Positions 26,594-34,392 of a DNA stretch of 64,000 bases are shown here, in pieces. Every line of letters starts with the position of its first letter. Position 1 is the first letter of the stretch. The stretch is from Candidatus Protochlamydia amoebophila UWE25 (GTDB taxonomy: Bacteria > Chlamydiota > Chlamydiia > Chlamydiales > Parachlamydiaceae): positions 2,232,001-2,296,000 of the forward strand of contig NC_005861.2 in assembly GCF_000011565.2 (NCBI RefSeq), read 5' to 3'. Under the pieces are notes generated by a model. That model was not told where the DNA came from and made no database searches. It saw only the letters and a program-made list of their open reading frames with translations. The translations under genes were made by a program, and so were the position numbers.

Positions 26594-27670
26594 TTAAATT
26601 AATAATGAGCTACCTTTTAAAGCTTTGTGGATAAATTCAGCCCTTTTATGAGGTATTTCTTCAGGGGTCAATTTTTGTTTTTGGTGGCAGATTAAATGAG
26701 CTCGTCTGATACTAAACAACAAATCATTTAATGTCTTTTGATCGATACCTTTCAACCAGTTCAAATCAAGACCCAATTTAAGTAAACTAATGGCCTTCAT
26801 TGCTTCAATAGATTCAATTTGGTAAGAATGTAAAAGAATCGCATACGCACGACTAATTTTATCTTTGAGATCAGAAATTTCCTGGTCATGCTCTTGTTTC
26901 AAAATATTTCGAACACTTTTTTCTTCCAAGGCTAATTTAGTCGCCAAAGTTCTTAATGAAGAAATAATATTTTCTTCTGTCATTCCAAGAGTATAATTAT
27001 TATGAAAAGCCACAATATCCCCTATGATTTCATGGGGATTTCCTTGTAAACCTGTTTGCTCAATTCCCTCATCTTTATCTTTTTGCAAAACGTCATTCAA
27101 ACGGTTTGTATAAATCAATCCGGGCAGATGCAAAAAAATAGTCACAATGAGGCCTGTTCCACATCTGGTAGGATCTGCGGTTAAAAAACCAAACTTCGAA
27201 GAAAAAGCAAAATTTACTAAGTTATTTAAATTTGTTTCGATTTTAACTAATCGTTCCCAAGCTCCTTCTAATTCTTCTTTAGTATCTACCCAATGCAGCA
27301 TCAAATGATCGCGTAAATTGAAGACGGCTAAAAATTCTCCCGAGGCATCTAATACAAATGCTTCACCCGTGTTCGCTTGATGAAAGCTTTCTGGTGTTAG
27401 AAAATGTTCCACCAACAATTCTTTTTCAATCGGTTGCATATCTTCAGCTTTAAAAAGCTGTGATTTTTTTAATAAATCATTTTTTAAAAGGTCTTTGTAT
27501 AAAAGAGAAACGATTTGTTTCCGTTTATCTGTCTCCAGCTTACTTGGGAATTTGAATTTTTCTAAATTTCTTAAAAGCGTCAAAGTTGTTCCTAGCCAAA
27601 TATCATTTCCATTAACACTCCATGGGTTTTGATTACATAATAAAGAATAAGGGTTATTTTGATTCGTCAC
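26594..27670 (-). CDS. mcsB: McsB-like ATP:guanido phosphotransferase homolog, probably altered or inactive
   Basis: 358 residues that align over the full McsB/arginine-kinase domain. In Firmicutes McsB phosphorylates protein arginines. The fold signatures are visible: DIWLGTTLTLLRN (23-35), FNLRDHL (117-123), GFLTADPTRCGTGL (161-174) and HNNYTLGMTEENI (223-235). Several catalytic positions differ from the family: the nucleotide-binding SSRIRLAR is GTTLTLLR, the acidic pair of NEEDH is NLRDH, and the reactive Cys of SCPTN is D166, with a Cys four residues later. It overlaps mcsA by 17 bases, so the pairing is retained even though the chemistry may be lost. Confidence 0.85.
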   Translation of the reverse strand: MTNQNNPYSLLCNQNPWSVNGNDIWLGTTLTLLRNLEKFKFPSKLETDKRKQIVSLLYKDLLKNDLLKKSQLFKAEDMQPIEKELLVEHFLTPESFHQANTGEAFVLDASGEFLAVFNLRDHLMLHWVDTKEELEGAWERLVKIETNLNNLVNFAFSSKFGFLTADPTRCGTGLIVTIFLHLPGLIYTNRLNDVLQKDKDEGIEQTGLQGNPHEIIGDIVAFHNNYTLGMTEENIISSLRTLATKLALEEKSVRNILKQEHDQEISDLKDKISRAYAILLHSYQIESIEAMKAISLLKLGLDLNWLKGIDQKTLNDLLFSIRRAHLICHQKQKLTPEEIPHKRAEFIHKALKGSSLLI

Positions 27671-28232
27671 GCTCTTCCCCTTCTTTTTCTGGTTTTGAAT
27701 CTTCTTTATGCTCTGTTAAGGCACGAATTTGATCTCTCAACAAAGCCGCTTGTTCATAATCTTCTCGTTGAAGAGTTTCTTTAAGAGCTTCATCAAGGGC
27801 TAATAAGCGAGAAGAAGGCTTAATGACTAAAGTTTCTCCAGGAGCTCGACCAATATGAATAGGTGATGATTTTTTAATCGAAACAAGGCGAGAAGTAAGT
27901 CGATTAGCGGCTTGAATTTCAGCTAATAGAATATTACCAAATACATTGTAGCATTCCGGACAACCTAACTGATGTCCTCTTTTAACTTCTTCTAAAGTAG
28001 TTCCGCAATTTCCACATTCTAGAGCAGCCCCTAAGCCTACTTGACTTTGAATATATTCTTTTGGGCTTGTTCCATGCAGTCTTCTTTCCAACTCTGGACA
28101 ACTTGCACACATACTAGTATGAGTCATATTCTCACCCACAATTTCTGTGTAGCGAACAGCAATTGGTTTTTTACATTCTCCACATTCAAGTGGTCTATCG
28201 GAAAAGTTTTTGTCTGGATTTTTATCGACCAT
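27654..28232 (-). CDS. mcsA: McsA-like zinc-finger/UVR-domain protein
   Basis: 192-residue activator-type partner of McsB. Four CxxC zinc knuckles are visible (CGECKKP, CASCPEL, CGNCGTTL, CPECYNV). A C-terminal UVR motif follows at about 147-172 (LLALDEALKETLQREDYEQA). The tail is acidic. The order pyrH, frr, tRNA genes, mcsA, mcsB on one strand matches the Chlamydia arrangement apart from the tRNA genes. The McsA identity is supported by both domains and the overlapping mcsB gene. Confidence 0.88.
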   Translation of the reverse strand: MVDKNPDKNFSDRPLECGECKKPIAVRYTEIVGENMTHTSMCASCPELERRLHGTSPKEYIQSQVGLGAALECGNCGTTLEEVKRGHQLGCPECYNVFGNILLAEIQAANRLTSRLVSIKKSSPIHIGRAPGETLVIKPSSRLLALDEALKETLQREDYEQAALLRDQIRALTEHKEDSKPEKEGEERDESK

Positions 28233-28622
28233 CGAAATAAAACCTCTGAAATTAAACGTTATTAACCAACCAAATGATTTTTATTAAGAATTAGGCATTT
28301 AAAGAGTTCCAGCTTATTAAAAATTCAGTCTCATCAACCCTAACATCGTTATCATTAAAGTCATACCAAATCACACTTTAATGTAAAATTTTTTCAAATA
28401 GCAATGTAAATTTTTTGCAAAAAGGATAAAAGGAGCCCTTACAAAAGTTTTTAAAAAAGAGGCTTTCGAAGGATCAAACGATTTAAAATTGGGGACTGGT
28501 TCGTTTCAATATGTAAGAAATTAAATATTAAAAAAATAAAGAAAAAGCTTTTTGAAAAAAGCACTTATTAAAAGTAATCGCAAGAAAAGAGCTTATTAGA
28601 ATAAATCTGCCTAAAAGACATA
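28233..28622. other. Spacer, no gene seen
   Basis: AT-rich stretch between mcsA and the tRNA pair. It should hold the mcsAB promoter on the minus strand. No open frame, repeat or hairpin worth calling was found. Confidence 0.4.
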
Positions 28623-28696
28623 TGAGTCTTGATGGACTCGAACCATCGACCCCCTCATTAAAAGTGAGGTGCTCTAACCAACTGAGCTAAAGACTC
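28623..28696 (-). tRNA. tRNA-Lys (TTT)
   Basis: On the minus strand GAGTCTT pairs with AAGACTC as the acceptor stem. The D arm (GCTC..GAGC), anticodon arm CCTCA-CTTTTAA-TGAGG with anticodon TTT, and T arm GATGG-TTCGAGT-CCATC are complete. The CCA end is not encoded. Confidence 0.97.
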
Positions 28697-28700
28697 TTGA

Positions 28701-28775
28701 TGACCCCAAGGGGATTCGAACCCCTGTTATCGGAATGAAAATCCGGTGTCCTAGACCTGGCTAGACGATGGGGCC
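28701..28775 (-). tRNA. tRNA-Glu (TTC)
   Basis: On the minus strand GGCCCCA pairs with TGGGGTC as the acceptor. The anticodon loop TTTTCAT gives anticodon TTC, and the T arm AGGGG-TTCGAAT-CCCCT is complete. It lies 4 bases before tRNA-Lys, so both probably come from one transcript. CCA is not encoded. Confidence 0.97.
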
Positions 28776-28841
28776 AGGTAAAAAACTTAAATCGTATTTA
28801 GAATAAATAGGATCCAAACTATTCTTCAATTTTTGATTGAA

Positions 28842-28867
28842 GAGGCTTTATCCTAAAATAAAGCCTC
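28842..28867 (-). terminator. Terminator after frr
   Basis: A perfect 9-base stem (28842-28850 / 28859-28867) with an 8-base loop lies 16 bases past the frr stop. The T run is on the plus-strand side; on the minus strand a second small hairpin (CTTCAAT / ATTGAAG) follows instead. Confidence 0.55.
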
Positions 28868-28882
28868 ATTTTTTTACAAGCA

Positions 28883-29434
28883 TTAAATTGTGGAAATTTC
28901 TTTTTCTTTTTTTTCCGCGATTTCATCAGCTTCTTTACAAAACTTATCCGTTAACTCTTGAATATTTTTTTCGAGTTTTTTTAAAACATCTTCTGCAATG
29001 ATTCCTTCCGATTTTTGTTTTCTTGCTAATTCATTGGCATCGCGTCTGATATTTCGAATACTAACTTTTGTCTTTTCTTTTTCTTCATGGCAAATTTTTG
29101 CCATTTTTTTTCGAATTTCTTCTGTCATAGGAGGAATTTTTATACGAACAGAATGCGCATCAACAATAGGCATTAAACCTAAATTTGCTTTTTCAATACC
29201 TTTGCCAATCGATCCCGCATTTTGAGGATCAAAGGGAGTAATTAATAGTTGACGCGCCTCGGGAGCAGAAATCGAAGCAACATCTTTTAGACGCATAGGG
29301 CTTCCATAGACTTCTATCATCACATGCTCAACCATTCCCGGATTGGCACGACCCGTACGAATATTTTTCAAATCATTCTTTAAATGTTCAATTGCCGTTA
29401 TCATTTTGGTTTTAGTTTGATCAACTATGCTCAT
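28883..29434 (-). CDS. frr: Ribosome recycling factor
   Basis: 183 residues (family about 185). With EF-G it splits post-termination ribosomes. Family motifs are present: the N-terminal [52 protein letters not shown] and the long C-terminal helix of the three-helix bundle. It starts 12 bases after pyrH on the same strand, the universal pyrH-frr pair. Confidence 0.97.
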
Positions 29435-29445
29435 ATTAACTCCTA

Positions 29446-30201
29446 TTATCTATCTAGCTTGTTAGCTTCATGACCAATTTCTCCATCATCAACTAAAGTT
29501 CCATGACTATAATCTGTTAAGACATGGTCTAATCTATTTTCAAATAGACGCTTCATGTTAAACACAAAGATAGGAATTTGATGATTTCTACATAAAGCAA
29601 TAGCAGTAGCATCCATGACTTGTAATTTTTCTGCAAGCACTTGAGAATAAGAAATTCGATCATATTTGACAGCTTGGGTATTTTTTAAAGGATCCTGATT
29701 ATAAATCCCATCTACCTTAGTCGCTTTAAGCAGTAAATTTGCTTGTATTTCACTTGCTCTTAAAGCTGCAGCTGTATCTGTTGTAAAATAGGGGTTACCT
29801 GTTCCTCCGACGAAAATGACAACCACCCCCTCTTCTAAATATTGCAAAGCTTTACTCCATTGATAAGACTCTGCTACTTTTGGACAGTCTAAGGCACTCA
29901 TCACGCACGTTTTGACTTCTAAACTTATTAAAGCTTGTTGAAGAGCGATCCCATTTAAAAGCGTTGCAAGCATTCCCATATGGTCTGCAGGAACACGAGG
30001 CATTCCATTTGCTTTAAGGTTTATTCCTCTGAAAATATTTCCTCCTCCAATCACAATTCCTAATTGGATTCCCAATTGTTGAATTTGTTGAATAGATTTA
30101 GTAATTTGAAGGCAAGCTTGTTGCTGGATGCCAAAGCCTTGGTTACCAATCAACGTTTCTCCCGATAACTTGAGTAAAATGCGCTTGGGAAAGGTGCTCA
30201 T
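29446..30201 (-). CDS. pyrH: Uridylate kinase
   Basis: 251-residue amino-acid-kinase-fold enzyme that converts UMP to UDP. Motifs are [12 protein letters not shown] near the start, [10 protein letters not shown], the UMP-binding [35 protein letters not shown] and [10 protein letters not shown]. It is slightly longer than average (about 240) because of a short C-terminal tail. It heads the frr cluster. Confidence 0.97.
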
Positions 30202-30393
30202 AAAATCCTTAGAAAAGGTAAAAATAATTTAAAATCCTTAAAAAGCTCTAGCTAAACTTTCCATTTGTAAATCAATACTGCGTTTAACTTCTTATAAAAC
30301 TCTTTTTTTTCAATGACAACTTTTTTGAAAGTTAAAATTTTAAGGAGGCATTAATTGCCTCTTTATTGACAAAAATCGCATGCATTGAAATAA

Positions 30394-30858
30394 ATTTTGG
30401 AAACAATTTTTTTTATAAGCACTTCTTATGATGAAACTATTAAGAAATTAAAAGTTGGGCTTACGTTAAACCCGGAATCAAATAGACAAGATCTTTTTAA
30501 AGCTTATTTAGACACTGTTCAAATTGAGCAAGCCAAAATGGCTTTTCGTTAAAATCAGTCAAAAACCATTATTTACTACATAAAAAAATCCTATGAGTTA
30601 ACTCATCAAAATGACCCTTATCTTGTCGAATTAATGAAAATTTATTTAGCAGACAGGTCTTTTAAGTAAGCAGCTTCTCTATTCATCGATATTAATCCCT
30701 AACCTGGGGAATATCAATTTAGTTTAAAAAAAGAAGCGTATGAGACTCTGGCAAAAGGAATAAATCCTTTTAATAGTCCACTAACGCTTACATATATAGA
30801 AAAAGCATTTAAACTAGACCTGTTTAATAAGCCATATAAAAAGCAAGTTATCAGCTAA
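30394..30858 (+). pseudogene. Decayed helical (possibly TPR-like) gene with three in-frame ochre stops
   Basis: A single unshifted frame of 154 codons reads as normal helical protein, for example YDETIKKLKVGLTLNPESNR, YLDTVQIEQAKMAF, SYELTHQNDPYLVELMKIYL and EAYETLAKGINPFNSPLTLT. It is interrupted by TAA at 30550, 30667 and 30700. The original 5' end is not identifiable. Its helical pairs suggest tetratricopeptide-like repeats. Substitutions without indels suggest fairly recent inactivation. Confidence 0.6.
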
Positions 30859-31038
30859 TCCTTAAGTAAATAAAACATTTACCGATGTGATTAGTTTAGA
30901 AGATTTAGAAGAAAAATAAGTAGTACTTCTTTTATTTAACTTCCTAAATTTTTGATTTATATCATTTTGAAAAATGCCATCTCAAACACTATATTGTTTA
31001 TTTTCAGTAATTTAAAGATCTGTGAAGAAAGAGAGTAG

Positions 31039-31926
31039 TTAATGCCTTAAATCCGCTATTCTCCTAAGAATATTTATTGATGCCATGCGTTCTTTTTCTT
31101 CTTCTAAAGAAAGATTATCGAAAAAATGAACCAAATATCCGTATTTTTTTTCATTACTAATATATTGATCGACATTTTTTTCACGTGCCTTCCTAGAAAA
31201 AATGACAAACTCATAATCCTCTGATCCATCAATATAGCTCAGTTGATCAAGATATTTAGACTGAATCAGATAGGTGCAATGAACAACAGGAACTTTGAAA
31301 ACACCAATCTTTTCATATGATACGATTTTTAAATAGTCGAGATGATAACCGTAATATCCCGTTTCATCAATTGCACAAAAAAAATTACTATAATAATTAT
31401 TAGTTTCTAAAGATCGTAACAAGGGCGCAATAATAGGCTTATCTTGTTTGATAAGGTCTTTTAAAGTATCAGCTGTAATAAAATTATCACAATCGACAAC
31501 AAAATAATAATCTGACTTTAAAAGCTTGGCATATTCCAAACTGTCATTTCTAATTTTTGCCAAAATTTTAAATCTTTCTGGAGTCCATTCATGAGGGCGA
31601 TTTGTTAAAACTGTGTTCAAATCTTGTTTAACAAAGATGACATCCTTATATAAATTTCCTTTTTCTTTAACCCAGGCTTCCAAAATTTCCTGAGTCTTAT
31701 CAATATTGTTGTTAGTATGAATATAAATTGAGATACATTTCTTATCATAATCTAAATGTTCAATACAATTTAAGAACGCAGGAAGTGTGTGTTCTTTATT
31801 ACGAGCTAATAAGGCTAAAAGCACAGTTTGTTGATCACTGGAATGTAAATCTACAGCCATTAGCTGGCCCATAAAAATATATAAAAATAAAAAAAGATGT
31901 ATTCTTCGAAAAAATGAATAAAACAT
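31039..31926 (-). CDS. Exported glycosyltransferase resembling procollagen galactosyltransferase (N-terminal domain)
   Basis: 295 residues. An N-terminal signal or anchor (about 8-24) is followed by a GT-A-like domain. The pattern LLARNKEHTLPAFLNCIEHL, IYIHTNNNIDKTQEILEAW, the metal-binding VVDCDNFIT (D145, D147), PIIAPLLRSLETNNYYSNFF, VPVVHCTYLI and SNEKKYGYL recalls the N-terminal domain of animal COLGALT/GLT25D and related giant-virus enzymes (VARNxxHxLPxFLxCLExLDY, DNFLT, YSNFWCG, VPMVHSTFLI, NREHYGYL). The likeness is strong by memory but not tested. It lies 62 bases downstream of the intimin-type barrel gene on the same strand. Acceptor unknown. Confidence 0.75.
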   Translation of the reverse strand: MFYSFFRRIHLFLFLYIFMGQLMAVDLHSSDQQTVLLALLARNKEHTLPAFLNCIEHLDYDKKCISIYIHTNNNIDKTQEILEAWVKEKGNLYKDVIFVKQDLNTVLTNRPHEWTPERFKILAKIRNDSLEYAKLLKSDYYFVVDCDNFITADTLKDLIKQDKPIIAPLLRSLETNNYYSNFFCAIDETGYYGYHLDYLKIVSYEKIGVFKVPVVHCTYLIQSKYLDQLSYIDGSEDYEFVIFSRKAREKNVDQYISNEKKYGYLVHFFDNLSLEEEKERMASINILRRIADLRH

Positions 31927-31988
31927 AGGAGCTATTGGTGAAGGATTGTTTAAAAAAACTATAAATTTAATAAAATTGAAAAATAAGC

Positions 31989-33074
31989 CTAATCATTTCC
32001 ATCACTCATGGATCTATCACACCAATTCCAAGTCCAATAATGATTTTTACTAACAACTATCGAATCTTGACGATAAACAGGTCTTGTTAATGATGAGTGA
32101 GAAGGCGTAACCAAGCAAGTAGATTGATCATGAACAGGATTAAATAATGTGTAAAAATAATCAAACGGAACAATGATTTCAGCTCTTCCTTGCACTCGTG
32201 TATGCCAAACAGAATCATGAGTCGCTGCCATTGATAATTCGATAAAATCTCCAAGTGTTGCTAATATTCTGGCTTTTCCACCAATGGTGTGATGCTTTTG
32301 ATCATGGAAAAAAAAATCCTGGTCATGAGACCGTCTATAATAATATGGTCCAGCAGCAACATAAAGTCCAATATCCTGACAACAAGAAGGTTTGACAAGC
32401 CAGGTACCAATTTCAGTGTCTAAGCCAGACCAAACATATCCACGCTCCCGCAATGTTGCAAAATAACTACCAGAATAGTTAAAAAGACAACATTGATCCC
32501 ATCTGTTTTTATTGACAGGAAGATAGCCATTGACTCTAAATTCAACACAATCTCCTAAAAGTTCCACTCCTAATCCTAATTGATTTAAATCCCAGCCATT
32601 AAAACGTCGATAGTCGTAATAACCATTCAACCCAACCATCCATCCGTTATACGAAAAATGGCGCAGCCCAATTCCTACGCTTCCTCCCCACTTACCATGA
32701 TCAAAAAGAAATGCTTTTCCATCTAAAAAAATCTGAAATGGGCGACAGGAAGAAAAAAAGGGAAAGATCATCCCACCAAATGTCCCATAGCTTTTTTGGC
32801 AACCCAAGCTTTTACCAAATGTATAATTCAAATTTAAGACTACCAAATTTTTTGCATCATTCCGATTTTCTCTAGAAAAATAGGCTTCCTTCTCGATATT
32901 ATTAGGAAAATTTTCTAATGTTATTTCTGAGTATGAAGGAGCAGGATTTTCTTGATGATCTGAAATAAAAACACTTTCTTCAAGCTCTGAGTCTAAAGTT
33001 GGATGACCTTCACTAAAATCAGCCACAACTAAATAAGGAAACAGTATTAACAAAATTAAATAGGAATATTTCAT
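31989..33074 (-). CDS. Inverse-autotransporter-type (intimin/invasin) beta-barrel protein
   Basis: 361 residues with a signal peptide (about 1-18), a polar linker (19-75) and a beta-barrel (about 80-310). Barrel signatures match the intimin-type domain: GGSVGIGLRHFSYNGWMVGL, NGYYDYRR, LNQLGLGVELLGDCVEFRVN followed by GYLPV, and GPYYYRRS. Classical intimins carry Ig-like passenger repeats after the barrel, but here only about 50 residues follow, so the protein is barrel-only. Chlamydial outer membranes contain several such proteins. It probably forms a two-gene unit with the glycosyltransferase downstream. Confidence 0.75.
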   Translation of the reverse strand: MKYSYLILLILFPYLVVADFSEGHPTLDSELEESVFISDHQENPAPSYSEITLENFPNNIEKEAYFSRENRNDAKNLVVLNLNYTFGKSLGCQKSYGTFGGMIFPFFSSCRPFQIFLDGKAFLFDHGKWGGSVGIGLRHFSYNGWMVGLNGYYDYRRFNGWDLNQLGLGVELLGDCVEFRVNGYLPVNKNRWDQCCLFNYSGSYFATLRERGYVWSGLDTEIGTWLVKPSCCQDIGLYVAAGPYYYRRSHDQDFFFHDQKHHTIGGKARILATLGDFIELSMAATHDSVWHTRVQGRAEIIVPFDYFYTLFNPVHDQSTCLVTPSHSSLTRPVYRQDSIVVSKNHYWTWNWCDRSMSDGND

Positions 33075-33183
33075 TTAAAAACCTCTGGTTTTATTGCTTG
33101 AGATAATGATATTGTTGGTAATCTGATCCCCGTGTTCCTTTATTCAATATCACATAAAAAATAATTGAATCTTACTTATTCTT

Positions 33184-34230
33184 ATGAACTACGTCAATCG
33201 ATTATGCAAACTTAGAGAAAAACTATCTTCTTTGCCTTGCGATGTACTCTTAATTGAACATCCCACCCACATTCTCTATTTAACAGGATTGGAATTATCT
33301 GCCGGGAAAATTCTAGTTAGCGAAAATCAAACATGTTTGATTGTGGATGGACGATATTTTGAAATTTGCAACCAACAAACTCTTTATCCTGTCATTCTTC
33401 TTCACGAATCTTCTCTCACAAATTGGTTAAAAGAATACCAATTAAAAAATTTGGGGATAGATCCAGAGACAACAACTTTTGGAAGATACTCTTTTTTATC
33501 TAGCTCTCTTTCTTCATGCACTATCATCCCTATTCCTTCTCCCTTACAAGAAATGCGTCTGATTAAAGATGAACAAGAGATTATTTATTTAAAAGAATCG
33601 GCAAAACTAGCTTTAGAAGGATATCATTATTTAAAAACTTTACTCCAAGTAGGAGTAACAGAGGCAGAATTAGCCTTTGAATTGGAATTTTTCTGGAAAA
33701 AAAAGGGGGCGAAACAATTAGCCTTTGATCCAATTATTGCTTTTGGCTTTAATAGCTCAAAGCCTCATTATCGAGCTGATAAAGAAATTTTACAGGCTAA
33801 CATGCCTGTGTTAATTGATATTGGAGTTGTCGTTCATCATTATCACTCGGATATGACTCGAGTTGATTTTTTTGGGAATGTTTCTGAACAAATTCAGTCT
33901 ATTTATTCTATTGTTGAGGAAGCAAAGCATCAAGCAATGCATTTATGCAAACCAGGCACTTTGATAGGAGAACTCGACAATACTGCGCGCTCTTTCATTG
34001 AATCCAAAGGATATGGCGATTATTTTACCCACAGTCTTGGACATGGAATTGGTTTAGATATCCACGAATCTCCTACCATTCGACGCTCAGGTCCATTTAG
34101 TGATTATCCTTTACAAGCAGGAATGGTCATCACGATTGAACCGGGAATTTATCTTAAAGGAGTTGGAGGCGTACGATTAGAAGATACTCTTTTGATTACA
34201 GAAACGGGTTATGAGATTCTGACTCAATAG
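33184..34230 (+). CDS. Xaa-Pro peptidase (M24B)
   Basis: 348-residue metallopeptidase of the PepP/PepQ type, which removes N-terminal residues before proline. The creatinase-like N-terminal domain (1-120) precedes the pita-bread domain. The five metal ligands are visible: D in LIDIGVVV, D in YHSDMTRVDFF, H in LGHGIGLDIHES, E in VITIEPGIY and E in GGVRLEDTL. Length is normal for the shorter prolidase branch (about 350). It is monocistronic or first of a plus-strand group. Confidence 0.92.
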   Translation: MNYVNRLCKLREKLSSLPCDVLLIEHPTHILYLTGLELSAGKILVSENQTCLIVDGRYFEICNQQTLYPVILLHESSLTNWLKEYQLKNLGIDPETTTFGRYSFLSSSLSSCTIIPIPSPLQEMRLIKDEQEIIYLKESAKLALEGYHYLKTLLQVGVTEAELAFELEFFWKKKGAKQLAFDPIIAFGFNSSKPHYRADKEILQANMPVLIDIGVVVHHYHSDMTRVDFFGNVSEQIQSIYSIVEEAKHQAMHLCKPGTLIGELDNTARSFIESKGYGDYFTHSLGHGIGLDIHESPTIRRSGPFSDYPLQAGMVITIEPGIYLKGVGGVRLEDTLLITETGYEILTQ

Positions 34231-34392
34231 TCATTACAAAATATATTCATTATCTATAAAAAAATTAGGAAATAATTGATTATTTCATTAAGTTAACCCA
34301 ATCTTAACTAACTAACAGCAAATTATTTACTTTTTCTTAATTAAAATAGTTGTTACAATTTTTATTAAATAAAAAAAGTTCCTGGCTTAAAC

